Shown: piece after piece, positions 1-8,118 of the stretch
Layout of the letters: each line of letters begins with the position of its first letter
How positions within the stretch are numbered: position 1 is the stretch's first letter
Origin: Thermogemmatispora aurantia
Lineage (GTDB): Bacteria > Chloroflexota > Ktedonobacteria > Ktedonobacterales > Ktedonobacteraceae
Assembly (NCBI RefSeq): GCF_008974285.1
Contig: NZ_BKZV01000001.1
Location: forward strand, 667,319 to 731,318
Direction: 5' to 3'
Length of the DNA stretch: 64,000 nucleotides
Program-made: the position numbers and the translations under genes
The notes under the pieces: model-generated
Database searches by the model: none
Told to the model about the DNA's origin: nothing
What the model saw: only the letters and a program-made list of their open reading frames with translations

Positions 1-264
1 GTCAAGGAAGAGGAGCATCCTCTTCTCCCTTCTCTCTTACTTACAGAGGAGAACGCTGGCAGGTTGCATAACTCCAAGAGTCTGCCTGTTTCTCTCTCCC
101 GCCACGTCTGCAACCGGGGCGATTGCAGAAAGTTCTGGCCTGGCGTCACGGCTCGCCTGACATTCGACAGGCCAGAACAAATATTCTATAATCTCCAGTA
201 GAAATAGAAAGAGAGCAGCGCTGCGAGGATGGAAGGACGGGGAAAGCGCCAAAGGGAGCAGAGG
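1..264. other. Intergenic start of window
   Basis: No convincing gene is seen here. The only open frame (about 37-252, minus) has no recognisable motif, a poor Shine-Dalgarno and low-complexity Leu/Phe content, so it is treated as spurious. The last part holds the leader of the downstream primase-like gene. Confidence 0.5.
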
Positions 265-1368
265 ATGGCCAGTATGATCACCGTCTTCACCCGTCGAGGC
301 AAACGGATCGAGATTCTCTCACAGAGCGAACTACGCTATCCGCGCCTAACAGGCAGCCGGGTGCGCGCCTTCTGTCCGATTCACGGCAGTGATCATCAAC
401 GCTCACTCTCGATCGACCCAGCCAGCGGCTGGGGCTATTGCTTTAACGCCGCCTGTCAAGCCAAAGTCCTGATAGCCGAATGGAATCCAGGTGCGGCCCA
501 CCAGCTCCTGGTCGCCAACGCCAGCGGTGGTCGAGGACAGGCAATCGATCAGGAAGGGCCGACTGGAAGCCAGACCTCCCCGCGCTTTCGCTGGCTGAGC
601 CAGCCAGAAGAACGGCCCAGTACCGTCAGCGTTCTGAGCCGCTGGCAAGAAGAGGAGCGGCGTATATTGCAAGCCCTGGAACCCACCATGCAGGCAGCGC
701 TGAAGTCCAGCAGCCAGGGGCGCGCCTACCTGCGCGAGCGGGCCATTCCTCTGGAGATCGCTCTTACTGGTGGCGTTGGCCTCCTGACGCCGACGATCAT
801 CACGCGCCTGACGCGCTCCAAACAGCGGCGCCTCCTGCAACGCTGGAGCGGGCGGCTGATCTTCCCTCTTCAAGCAGAAACCACAAGAGGCTACATCGGG
901 CGCACGCTCGCAGGGTGGCAGCATGGAATGGATGAAAACGCTCATAAGCAGCTCTTAGAGCGTCTCGGTCGCCCACAGCGCTGGATCAAAACCAATCCTG
1001 CTGGCTGTTTTAGCCTGCCACGAGAGCAGCTTGCCCCTCAGCTCATCGTGGTTGAAGGAACCTTCGATCGTCTAGCTTTGCTGGCGGCTGGCTTTCGAGC
1101 GAATGAAGTGGTCGCTCTGGCAGGCACCGCACTGCCCCTCAGCTGGCTCCCTGCTCAGGTTCGCAGCGTGCTGCTGGCCCTCGATGGCGACGAGGGAGGA
1201 CGCGAGGCCGCCGCTCGTCTCAGCGCGCAACTCCGCGAGCAAGGGCGGTCAGTCAGCTGTTGCCTGATGCCCCTGGACGGACAGGGTAAGGACTGGAATG
1301 AGCGCTGGCGCCTGTCTGGTCGCGCAGGCTTGCAGCCGCTACTGGACAGCTATCGCCGTCTGTATTGA
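265..1368 (+). CDS. CHC2-type zinc finger / TOPRIM primase-like protein
   Basis: Protein of 367 aa that looks like a partial DnaG-type primase. Near residue 36 there is FCPIHG and at about 58-63 CFNAAC, giving a Cys-His-Cys-Cys zinc-finger pattern like the CHC2 finger of primases. A TOPRIM-like core follows at about 260 (LIVVEGTFDR, the acidic Glu motif) and about 304 (LALDGDEGG, the DxD-type motif). There is no helicase-binding C-terminal domain, so it is shorter than DnaG (about 600 aa). I chose ATG 265 because GGGAG lies a few bases upstream; ATG 229 is an alternative with a weaker site. Such stand-alone finger/TOPRIM proteins occur in plasmids, phages and chromosomes; here no replication or mobile genes are adjacent. 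Role inferred: nucleic-acid priming or processing. Family call fairly sure, function unsure. Confidence 0.7.
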   Translation: MASMITVFTRRGKRIEILSQSELRYPRLTGSRVRAFCPIHGSDHQRSLSIDPASGWGYCFNAACQAKVLIAEWNPGAAHQLLVANASGGRGQAIDQEGPTGSQTSPRFRWLSQPEERPSTVSVLSRWQEEERRILQALEPTMQAALKSSSQGRAYLRERAIPLEIALTGGVGLLTPTIITRLTRSKQRRLLQRWSGRLIFPLQAETTRGYIGRTLAGWQHGMDENAHKQLLERLGRPQRWIKTNPAGCFSLPREQLAPQLIVVEGTFDRLALLAAGFRANEVVALAGTALPLSWLPAQVRSVLLALDGDEGGREAAARLSAQLREQGRSVSCCLMPLDGQGKDWNERWRLSGRAGLQPLLDSYRRLY

Positions 1369-1497
1369 CTTGTCTCTACGCGCGACATAGACTTACTTAC
1401 AGCAGAAAAAGAACAACCACCAGCGCGGGCCGACCTGTCTCCCTGCCTCGAAGGTCAAGGGCCCCGAAGCCCATCTGTTTGAAAGGAGTACGAGCCG

Positions 1498-3501
1498 ATG
1501 AGTACCTCGTTCAACGCCGAACAGCCCCTATGGGAGCCTTCAGAGGAACTAAAAGAGCAAGCCAATATTACGCACTATATGCGCTGGCTTGCCGAGCAGC
1601 GCGGCAAGCAATTCGCCAGCCGCCATGAGCTTTGGGAGTGGTCGGTCACCGACCTTGAAGGCTTCTGGTCCTCGCTCTGGGACTATTTTCAGATCCAGGC
1701 CAGCCAGCCATATACTCAGGTGCTGGCCAGCCGCAGCATGCCTGGAGCCAGATGGTTCCCAGGCGCCGAGCTGAACTACGCTCAGCATGTCTTCCGCCAG
1801 GCCAGCGCTGAGCATCCGGCCATCATCTTCCGCTCCGAACGCGAACCCTGGCGCGCCCTCTCTTGGAAGGAGCTAGAGCAGGCAGTGGGAGCCATCGCCC
1901 AGGGCCTGCGACAACTCGGCATTAAGCGCGGCGACCGGGTCGTGGCCTATTTACCTAATATCCCGGAGACAGTGATCGCCTTCCTCGCCTGCGCCAGCCT
2001 TGGCGCTATCTGGTCTAGCTGCTCGCCCGACTTCGGCACCAGCAGCGTCGTTGACCGTTTTCGGCAGATTGAGCCACGGGTGCTCTTCGCCGTCGATGGC
2101 TACCAATACAATGGGCGCCCCTTCGACCGCAGGGGAGTGCTGGCCGAGCTTCAGACAGCCCTGCCTACACTCGAACATACCATCATCATTCCTTACCTGC
2201 ACGCTACCCCCGAGGAGGCCAGCGCCGGCCTCAGCAAGACCATTCCCTGGAGCAGCCTGCTCGCCCAACCAGCCCCCCTCACCTTCGAGCAGGTCCCTTT
2301 CGAGCATCCACTCTGGGTACTCTATTCCTCTGGCACCACCGGCCTGCCCAAAGCGATCGTGCAGGGCCAAGGCGGCATCCTGCTGGAGCATCTCAAGGTG
2401 CTCTCACTGGAGAGCAATCTTAAACCAGGCGACCGCTTCTTCTGGTTCACTTCTACAGGCTGGATGATGTGGAATTTCCTGGTGAGCGGCCTGCTGGTCG
2501 GGGCCACAATCTTGCTCTACGATGGCGCTCCCGGCTATCCAGATATGAACACCCTCTGGCGCTTTGCTCAGGACAGCAGTATGAATCTGTTCGGGACAAG
2601 CGCCGCTTACATTTCCAGTTGCATGAAAGCTGGCATCGAGCCAGGAAAGCAGTTCGACCTCAGCCAGCTCCGTTGTATCGGTTCTACTGGCTCACCTCTG
2701 CCACCAGAAGGCTTCCGCTGGATCTATGAGCACGTCAAGCGCGATGTCTGGCTGGCCTCGGTCAGCGGCGGCACCGATGTCTGCTCGGCCTTCGTCGGCG
2801 GCTGCGTCCTGCTTCCCGTCTATGCGGGCGAAATCCAGTGTCGTGCGCTCGGCGCCCGCGTCGAGGCCTTCGACGAAGAGGGGCACTCTTTAATCGATGA
2901 GGTCGGCGAACTGGTGGTCACGGCGCCGATGCCCTCAATGCCACTCTTCTTCTGGAACGATCCAGATAATCGCCGCTACCGTGAAAGTTACTTCGAAATG
3001 TACCCGGGCGTCTGGCGCCACGGCGACTGGATCAAGATCACCCCACGCGGGGGCGCCATCATCTACGGTCGCTCAGATTCGACGATCAATCGCCAGGGGA
3101 TTCGCATGGGAAGCAGCGAGATCTACCGCGTCGTCGAGAGCTTTCCCGAGGTGCTCGATAGCCTGGTTGTTGGAGTAGAGCGCCCCGGTGGCGGCTATTA
3201 CCTGCCCCTGTTCGTTGTGCTGCGCGAGGGAGTTCACCTCGATGAAGACCTTCAGCGCCGTTTGAAGGAGGCCCTGCGCCGCGAGATCTCGCCGCATCAT
3301 GTGCCTGACGAGATCATTGCCATTCCCGAGGTGCCCCGCACACTGAGCGGCAAGAAAATGGAGGTGCCAGTCAAGAAGTTGCTCCTGGGTATGCCTTTGG
3401 AGAAGGCGGCCAGCCCCGACGCGATGAGCAATCCTCAGGCGATCCAGTTCTTCGTTGACTTCGTCCGCCAACTCCAGGCCCGCTCGGGCAGTACGCCCTA
3501 G
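1498..3501 (+). CDS. Acetoacetyl-CoA synthetase (acetoacetate-CoA ligase)
   Basis: ANL-superfamily adenylate-forming enzyme of 667 aa, the usual length for acetoacetate-CoA ligase (about 650). It would activate acetoacetate with ATP and CoA, feeding ketone bodies or PHB breakdown products into acetyl-CoA or polymer synthesis. The phosphate-binding loop YSSGTTGLPK is at about 275, the hinge region YGRSDSTINRQGIRMG at about 522, and the catalytic Lys of SGKKMEVPVKK at about 617. The segment STGWMMWNFLVSGL after the P-loop region is typical of the acetoacetate/acetyl-CoA ligase branch. ATG 1498 is preceded by AAAGGAGT with suitable spacing. It stands alone between a primase-like gene and the pqq cluster. 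A related acyl-CoA ligase is the main alternative. Confidence 0.88.
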   Translation: MSTSFNAEQPLWEPSEELKEQANITHYMRWLAEQRGKQFASRHELWEWSVTDLEGFWSSLWDYFQIQASQPYTQVLASRSMPGARWFPGAELNYAQHVFRQASAEHPAIIFRSEREPWRALSWKELEQAVGAIAQGLRQLGIKRGDRVVAYLPNIPETVIAFLACASLGAIWSSCSPDFGTSSVVDRFRQIEPRVLFAVDGYQYNGRPFDRRGVLAELQTALPTLEHTIIIPYLHATPEEASAGLSKTIPWSSLLAQPAPLTFEQVPFEHPLWVLYSSGTTGLPKAIVQGQGGILLEHLKVLSLESNLKPGDRFFWFTSTGWMMWNFLVSGLLVGATILLYDGAPGYPDMNTLWRFAQDSSMNLFGTSAAYISSCMKAGIEPGKQFDLSQLRCIGSTGSPLPPEGFRWIYEHVKRDVWLASVSGGTDVCSAFVGGCVLLPVYAGEIQCRALGARVEAFDEEGHSLIDEVGELVVTAPMPSMPLFFWNDPDNRRYRESYFEMYPGVWRHGDWIKITPRGGAIIYGRSDSTINRQGIRMGSSEIYRVVESFPEVLDSLVVGVERPGGGYYLPLFVVLREGVHLDEDLQRRLKEALRREISPHHVPDEIIAIPEVPRTLSGKKMEVPVKKLLLGMPLEKAASPDAMSNPQAIQFFVDFVRQLQARSGSTP

Positions 3502-3550
3502 GCTCCGCCAGCCCCGCCGCTCCTCATCTCGCTTCATAGATGGATATACA

Positions 3551-3578
3551 TTTATTATTTATTGGGGTTGGTTATAAT
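3551..3578 (+). promoter_or_regulatory. Candidate promoter of pqq operon
   Basis: A perfect -10 box TATAAT lies at 3573-3578. The best -35 at 16-bp spacing is a weak TTTATT (3551-3556). It sits in an AT-rich pocket directly after the acetoacetyl-CoA synthetase gene and points towards pqqA. Confidence 0.4.
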
Positions 3579-3737
3579 GGAGGTGTAGCTTTGCCCAGCG
3601 CACAAGCGAAGCAAGGCCGAAGAGAGTGAGGCACTGGTCGACGGGCCGTCCACCAGTTCGTCGGCGGTTATCTCGACGGATGGACTGGAGGGCAAGCTGA
3701 CTGGTAAGAGAGGAGACGGGGTGAGGAGCGGAGGACT

Positions 3738-3815
3738 ATGGATGAGCATGGTCAGAATGTCCTCCGCAGAGGCGTGCTTGAGAAGCGTACTGCGCTGGAA
3801 CTCTGTGCAGCCTGA
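3738..3815 (+). CDS. Possible 25-aa leader peptide upstream of pqqA
   Basis: ATG 3738 is preceded by GCGGAGGACT, a reasonable ribosome site but with tight spacing. The ORF runs 25 codons to TGA 3813-3815 and ends 17 bases before the pqqA start. The product has no recognisable motif and lacks the Glu-x3-Tyr pair of PqqA. It could be a translated leader or simply chance. No function is claimed. Confidence 0.2.
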   Translation: MDEHGQNVLRRGVLEKRTALELCAA

Positions 3816-3832
3816 AAAGGGAAAGGAGCAAC

Positions 3833-3946
3833 ATGCAAGAAAAGCCCCGGTGGGTCAAGCCGTCCTTCGAAGTCATTGCGGTGAGCCTTGAATGCACTGC
3901 CTATGCAGGCGTACTCCTGTTGTTTGAACCTCAAAAGAGACAGTAG
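3833..3946 (+). CDS. pqqA: PQQ precursor peptide PqqA
   Basis: 37-codon gene with a strong AAAGGAG site just upstream. The peptide contains WVKPSFEVIAVSLECTAYAG: the WxKPxFE start and the Glu-x3-Tyr pair (E20, Y24) are the hallmarks of PqqA, whose Glu and Tyr side chains are joined by PqqE and become the PQQ backbone. It lies directly upstream of pqqB-C-D-E in the same direction, the normal order. Odd points: 13 residues follow the Tyr (AGVLLLFEPQKRQ), a longer and more hydrophobic tail than the few residues of classical 22-24 aa PqqA peptides, and a Cys sits between the Glu and Tyr. Identity is well supported by both motif and context. Confidence 0.87.
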   Translation: MQEKPRWVKPSFEVIAVSLECTAYAGVLLLFEPQKRQ

Positions 3947-4012
3947 TACCGCGCTAGGCAGGGAGAGAGCAGGCAGAGGGCGCTAATAGAGGAAGGGTGA
4001 GCCGTAGAGGGG

Positions 4013-4042
4013 GGAGGCGGCGACTGAGCAGGTCCTGCCTCC
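4013..4042 (+). terminator. Hairpin between pqqA and pqqB
   Basis: GGAGGC (4013-4018) pairs with GCCTCC (4037-4042), with further G/C bases around it. It has no T-tract. It may act as an attenuator or as a stabiliser that raises PqqA precursor levels over the enzymes. The 237-bp pqqA-pqqB gap is otherwise empty. Confidence 0.3.
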
Positions 4043-4183
4043 TCCCTGCTTCCCGTCTGGTTCCTGTCAATGCCCTGTCTGGTTTTGCCTGGTTGGCCTG
4101 GGCTGCGGAAAGTGAGTGAACTCCTCCAAGGATTGACATGGAAGGGAGAGGCAGCCCGTTCAGGGATTAGAAAAACAAGAAAA

Positions 4184-5110
4184 ATGTTAGTGCGTCTGCT
4201 CGGTACAGCAGCAGGAGGAGGCTTCCCGCAGTGGAACTGCAATTGCTCGAACTGCCGGGGTCTACGTGCGGGAGAGCTGATGGCGAAGGCACGCACACAG
4301 TCTTGTGTGGCGGTGAGCGCCGACGGCGAGCGCTGGTTTCTACTCAATGCCTCCCCCGATCTGCGCACTCAGCTTGAAGGTTTTCCACCTCTGTGGCCCC
4401 CTGCCTCTTGCAGGCGCGGCACGCCTATCGAGGCCATTTTGCTGACCGACGCCGACCTCGATCATACTCTCGGCCTCCTGCTCCTTCGGGAGCGTTCGGC
4501 TTTGACTATCTATGCGCCTGCGGCAGTTCAGCAAGCCCTGCGCCAGGGACTGGCCCTACCACAGTTGCTCGCTCATTACTGCTGCGTCGAGTGGCGTGAA
4601 CCCGCCGAAGAGCTGGCTCCTCTGCCCACTGCGGCGGGCCATGCAAGCGGCCTTCTCTACCAGGCTATCCCTCTGACCGGCAAGCCTCCGCGCTACCTCG
4701 CAGAGGCCAGTACGCTCGCAACCGGCTCGTCGTTCCGTGTTGGCTATTATCTCACGGATGTGCGGACTGGCGGACGTCTGCTTTTCCTACCAGGGCTAGC
4801 CCGACAAGAGGAGCAGCTGCAGCCCTACCTGCGAGCCTGCGACGCCATTCTCCTTGACGGCACCTTTTGGAGCGAGCATGAGCTGCAGGAGCAGGGTCTC
4901 GTCCAGGCAACGGCAAGCAGCATGGGTCATCTTCCAATCAGCGGGCCAGCGGGCAGTCTGGCCTGGTTAACGCAGCTTCCTATTCCCTATCGCATCTATA
5001 CCCATATCAACAACACCAATCCGATCCTGGTCGAGGACTCGCCCCAGCATGCCACCGTGTACGCTGCCGGGGTCATCATCGGCTGGGACGGCCTAGAATT
5101 GCAGCTATGA
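4184..5110 (+). CDS. pqqB: PQQ biosynthesis protein PqqB
   Basis: 308-aa metallo-beta-lactamase-fold protein that in known systems hydroxylates the crosslinked PqqA-derived diamino acid before PqqC acts. The start matches the family: MLVRLLGTAAGGGFPQWNC, with the paired NCNCSNC cysteines. LTDADLDHTLG near residue 85 is the metal-ligand loop of this fold. An in-frame ATG exists at 4070, but family alignment favours 4184; the ribosome site for 4184 is weak. Length is normal (about 300 aa). It lies between pqqA and pqqC. Confidence 0.92.
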   Translation: MLVRLLGTAAGGGFPQWNCNCSNCRGLRAGELMAKARTQSCVAVSADGERWFLLNASPDLRTQLEGFPPLWPPASCRRGTPIEAILLTDADLDHTLGLLLLRERSALTIYAPAAVQQALRQGLALPQLLAHYCCVEWREPAEELAPLPTAAGHASGLLYQAIPLTGKPPRYLAEASTLATGSSFRVGYYLTDVRTGGRLLFLPGLARQEEQLQPYLRACDAILLDGTFWSEHELQEQGLVQATASSMGHLPISGPAGSLAWLTQLPIPYRIYTHINNTNPILVEDSPQHATVYAAGVIIGWDGLELQL

Positions 5111-5200
5111 TTGCGCACGCCCTCATCTCACCTGCCGCTGACCAGAGGATCGCAGGGTAGATAAGCAAGCTAGCTAGCAAGAGCGAAGAGAGGAGCTACT

Positions 5201-5977
5201 ATGAGCACAACGATTCTTGAGCCTTGGGATCACGAGACCTTCGTCGCCCAACTGCGAGCTGTTGGCATGACTCGCTATCATCATCTCCATCCTTTTCATC
5301 AAGCTATGAATAGGGGCGCCCTTTCTCCTGAGCAGATCCGCGCCTGGATCGTGAACCGCTTCTATTACCAGCAGCATATTCCTATGAAAGATGCCGCAAT
5401 CATTGCCAATTGTCCTCTCCCAGAGGTCCGCCGGCTCTGGCTTCACCGCATCAGCGATCACGATGGCGAGCACGAGGATGAGGGCGGCATTGCAGCTTGG
5501 CTGAAGCTGGCCGAAGCAAGCGGCCTCTCACGCGAGGAGGTGCTGAGCGGACAGCACGTGCTGCCTGGCGTCCGCTTCGCCGTCGACGCCTATGTGACTT
5601 TCGCCCGCCAGCAGCCGTGGCCTCTGGCGGTAGCCTCCTCGTTGACTGAGCTGTTCTCTCCCGATCTGATGAGCGAGCGCCTGGCCGCCTTTGAGCGCTA
5701 TTACACCTGGATTAGCCCGGAGGGATTGGCCTATTTCCGGGCCCGTTTGCAGCAGGCACCACGCGACGCGGCACAGGCACTGGAGTTGACTGTGCGCTAC
5801 TGCACAACGCGCCAGCTTCAGGAGGGCGCTGTCCAGGCGCTCGCTTTTAAATGTGATGTGCTCTGGAGCATGCTCGACGCTCTGCAGTTCGCCTATGGCC
5901 CCTTGCCTGGCGAGCCGGCGCTGGCAGCGGCCAGCACCAGCGCCCCCACTCCCGCCCCACAGGAAGGTCGCCTATGA
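5201..5977 (+). CDS. pqqC: Pyrroloquinoline-quinone synthase PqqC
   Basis: 258 aa, cofactor-free oxidase that performs the last step of PQQ formation: ring closure and eight-electron oxidation of AHQQ with O2. The all-helical PqqC/TenA fold is recognisable from HPFHQAMNRGALSPEQIRAW, NRFYYQQHIPMKDAAI and the ISDHDGEHEDEGG segment with its conserved His/Asp. GAGAGGAG lies upstream of ATG 5201. It overlaps pqqD by four bases (ATGA), so the two are translationally coupled. Confidence 0.94.
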   Translation: MSTTILEPWDHETFVAQLRAVGMTRYHHLHPFHQAMNRGALSPEQIRAWIVNRFYYQQHIPMKDAAIIANCPLPEVRRLWLHRISDHDGEHEDEGGIAAWLKLAEASGLSREEVLSGQHVLPGVRFAVDAYVTFARQQPWPLAVASSLTELFSPDLMSERLAAFERYYTWISPEGLAYFRARLQQAPRDAAQALELTVRYCTTRQLQEGAVQALAFKCDVLWSMLDALQFAYGPLPGEPALAAASTSAPTPAPQEGRL

Positions 5978-6279
5978 GCACGCCTGGCGAAGACAGTTTT
6001 CCACCACCAAAGGTGCTGCGTCCCTGCCTGCTTCCCAGGGCACGGCTGGAAATCGATCGTCTCAGCCAGCAGCCTATTCTGCTCTATCCCGAAGGAGTGA
6101 TGATGCTCAATGAAACTGCCGCTGCTATCTTGCAGCTCTGCAACGGCGAGTATACGCTGGCCGATATCCTGCGAGAGCTGGCGAACCGTTACGAGGCCAG
6201 TCCCGAGCAGCTGCAGGCTGATGTCTACGAATACCTTTGTTCGCTGCGGGATCAGAATCTCGTCGCCTGGCTAGAGTAG
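5974..6279 (+). CDS. pqqD: PQQ biosynthesis chaperone PqqD
   Basis: 101-aa small RiPP-recognition protein. PqqD binds PqqA and presents it to PqqE. The sequence has the usual family pattern: PCLLPRARLEIDRLSQQPIL, then the YPEGVMMLNETAAAIL helix and CNGEYTLADILREL. Its start overlaps the pqqC stop. It is separate from, not fused to, PqqE or PqqC. About 80 bp separate it from pqqE. Confidence 0.93.
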   Translation: MSTPGEDSFPPPKVLRPCLLPRARLEIDRLSQQPILLYPEGVMMLNETAAAILQLCNGEYTLADILRELANRYEASPEQLQADVYEYLCSLRDQNLVAWLE

Positions 6280-6361
6280 ATCAGCTCGGCTTTCTCCTTC
6301 GCCCGCTATCGGCTTCAGCACAGGATCGATCGCCAGACAGGTTGTATAGCCAGAGAGGACA

Positions 6362-7606
6362 ATGAACATGACGCTCAACGAGCAGCAGATGAAGCCGTCT
6401 CCTTCACCAGGCACACATCAGCCAGAGGGTGCTCTTTCTCAGACTGCCCTGGGCAGTACGCTGCGGCCATTCGGTTTGCTGGCCGAGTTGACCTATCGCT
6501 GTCCGCTCCGTTGTCCTTACTGCTCGAATCCGACTCAGATTCTCTCAGATCAGCGACAGCCTGAGCTGACGACTAGCGAGTGGCAGCGCGTGATCAGCGA
6601 GGCTGCCACCCTCGGGGTTTTGCATCTGCTCTTTTCAGGCGGTGAGCCACTCCTGCGGCGTGATTTGCCCATCCTTGTTGATAGCGCTCGCACCGTTGGT
6701 CTTTATACCAATCTGATCACCAGCGCCCTTGGCTTGACACAGCGCCGTCTACAGGAATTGCGGGAAGCCGGTCTTGATAGCGTTCAGATCAGCTTCCAAG
6801 CCGACGAAGCCGCCCTGGCCGATGGCATTGCCGGCTGTCCGGGCGCTCATGAGCGCAAGCTAGAGGCCGCGCGCCTGGTCAACGCCTGTGGCCTGCCCCT
6901 GACGATCAATGTGGTGCTTCACCGCGGCAACATCGAGCGCCTGCCGGCACTGATCGCACTGGCCGAGCGGCTAGGCGCTCAGCGCCTGGAGCTGGCCAGC
7001 ACGCAATACCTGGGCTGGGCCTTCTGCAACAAAGTCGCGCTGCTCCCCACAAGGGCTCAGGTGCAGCAGGCCGAAACGATTGTGCGCGCTGCTCAGGAGC
7101 GCCTGCGCGGACGTATGGAGGTCATCTATGTCTGGCCCGATTACTATGCTGAACGTCCCAAGCCCTGCCTGTATGGCTGGGGGCGCCGTTATCTGACCAT
7201 TACCCCCGAGGGTGAGGTCCTGCCCTGCCAGACCGCCCGCATCATTCCCAACCTGCATTTTGACAATGTGCGCCAGCATTCCCTGGCCTGGATCTGGCAG
7301 CGATCAGCGGCCTTTGAGCGTTTCCGCGGCAGCCATTGGATGCCTGAACCTTGCCGGAGCTGCCCGCTACGTGAGCAGGACTTCGGCGGTTGCCGCTGCC
7401 AGGCCTTCCTGCTGACAGGCGATGCCGCCAATACCGACCCCGCCTGTAGTCTCTCCCCTCACCGTGCCCGTCTGCTCGCCATCCTCAGCGAGGTTGAGCA
7501 GCAGTCAGGCTCCTCGTCCAGCTTCCACAGCCCTTTCGCCCCCGACGGGCAGCCTCTGATACCCATCCTCTTCCGCACCAATCCCAAATCCTGCCCAGGG
7601 GAATAA
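6362..7606 (+). CDS. pqqE: Radical SAM / SPASM peptide crosslinkase PqqE
   Basis: 414 aa. PqqE forms the C-C bond between the Glu and Tyr of PqqA using SAM and iron-sulfur clusters. The cluster motif CPLRCPYC (CX3CX2C) is near residue 46, followed by LFSGGEPLLRRDL (GGE motif). The C-terminal part holds SPASM cysteines: CLYGWG, PCQTA, CRSCPL, GGCRC and a final C. ATG 6362 follows AGAGAGGACA. It is slightly longer than typical (about 370-390 aa), with extra residues at both ends. It closes the pqq set; no pqqF or tldD/E-type protease gene is nearby. Confidence 0.94.
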   Translation: MNMTLNEQQMKPSPSPGTHQPEGALSQTALGSTLRPFGLLAELTYRCPLRCPYCSNPTQILSDQRQPELTTSEWQRVISEAATLGVLHLLFSGGEPLLRRDLPILVDSARTVGLYTNLITSALGLTQRRLQELREAGLDSVQISFQADEAALADGIAGCPGAHERKLEAARLVNACGLPLTINVVLHRGNIERLPALIALAERLGAQRLELASTQYLGWAFCNKVALLPTRAQVQQAETIVRAAQERLRGRMEVIYVWPDYYAERPKPCLYGWGRRYLTITPEGEVLPCQTARIIPNLHFDNVRQHSLAWIWQRSAAFERFRGSHWMPEPCRSCPLREQDFGGCRCQAFLLTGDAANTDPACSLSPHRARLLAILSEVEQQSGSSSSFHSPFAPDGQPLIPILFRTNPKSCPGE

Positions 7607-7717
7607 GCTGGGGCACCTCCGAGTTTTACTTCTATGCTGTGGCTGGAGACAACCAGCATGAAAGCATTGCAGGTAGACCGCTGTGCGATCGTTCAAGAGA
7701 GGAGGTAATCGCTAGCG

Positions 7718-7960
7718 ATGGATGATGCGGAAATTCTGCAGCGTATTGACGAACTGGTGGATGAGGAACACAAACTGCTCAAGAAGGCGGAAGAAGAGGG
7801 GCTCACGGACGAGGAGCGCATACGCATGAAAGAGCTAGAGACTCGCCTTGATCAGTGTTGGGACCTGCTGCGCCAGCGGCGAGCGCGCCGCCATGCCCAT
7901 CTCAACCCCGATGAGGCTCAGCCTCGCGATCCTCGTATCGTTGAGCATTACCTGCAATAA
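7718..7960 (+). CDS. DUF2630 family small protein
   Basis: 80 aa, highly charged and helical (MDDAEILQRIDELVDEEHKL... RRARRHAHLNPDEA). It matches the layout of DUF2630 proteins, whose function is not known. A strong ribosome site GAGAGGAGGTAAT precedes ATG 7718. It follows pqqE by 111 bp in the same direction but has no known link to PQQ. A hairpin at 7991-8013 ends the unit. Confidence 0.8.
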   Translation: MDDAEILQRIDELVDEEHKLLKKAEEEGLTDEERIRMKELETRLDQCWDLLRQRRARRHAHLNPDEAQPRDPRIVEHYLQ

Positions 7961-7990
7961 CGCTCGCTGCCCAAGATCGGCCTATTCCCA

Positions 7991-8013
7991 GAGAGGCAGC
8001 CTGGCTGCCTCTC
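7991..8013 (+). terminator. Terminator-like hairpin after DUF2630 gene
   Basis: GAGAGGCAGC pairs perfectly with GCTGCCTCTC around a CTG loop (10-bp stem), followed by the pyrimidine-rich TGTCCTTTCTCTCC. It marks the boundary between the pqq/DUF2630 unit and the lanthipeptide locus. Confidence 0.65.
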
Positions 8014-8059
8014 TGTCCTTTCTCTCCATATCCTCTCCTCGCCCAATTGGTCCACTTCA

Positions 8060-8065
8060 TATAAT
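8060..8065 (+). promoter_or_regulatory. Candidate -10 box before lanthipeptide export genes
   Basis: TATAAT, 54 bp before the ATG at 8119 and just after the terminator-like hairpin. No good -35 is seen at 16-18 bp, so confidence is limited. Confidence 0.35.
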
Positions 8066-8118
8066 GCACTTAGAGGCTCTTTCTCTATTCCTTCTGGTAG
8101 CAAGGCAGAATAAGATCG

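Larger units (their letters stand above)
3502..3832 (+). other. pqq leader region, 331 bp
   Basis: This gap carries a TATAAT box (3573-3578), a possible 25-codon ORF (3738-3815) and the Shine-Dalgarno of pqqA (AAAGGAG ending 7 bases or less before the ATG at 3833). The predicted leader of about 250 nt is long for a peptide gene. Confidence 0.5.

Noticed and set aside
37..252. 71-codon minus-strand frame at the window start
   Set aside because: No ribosome site, no motif, Leu/Phe low complexity; overlaps the leader of the primase-like gene.
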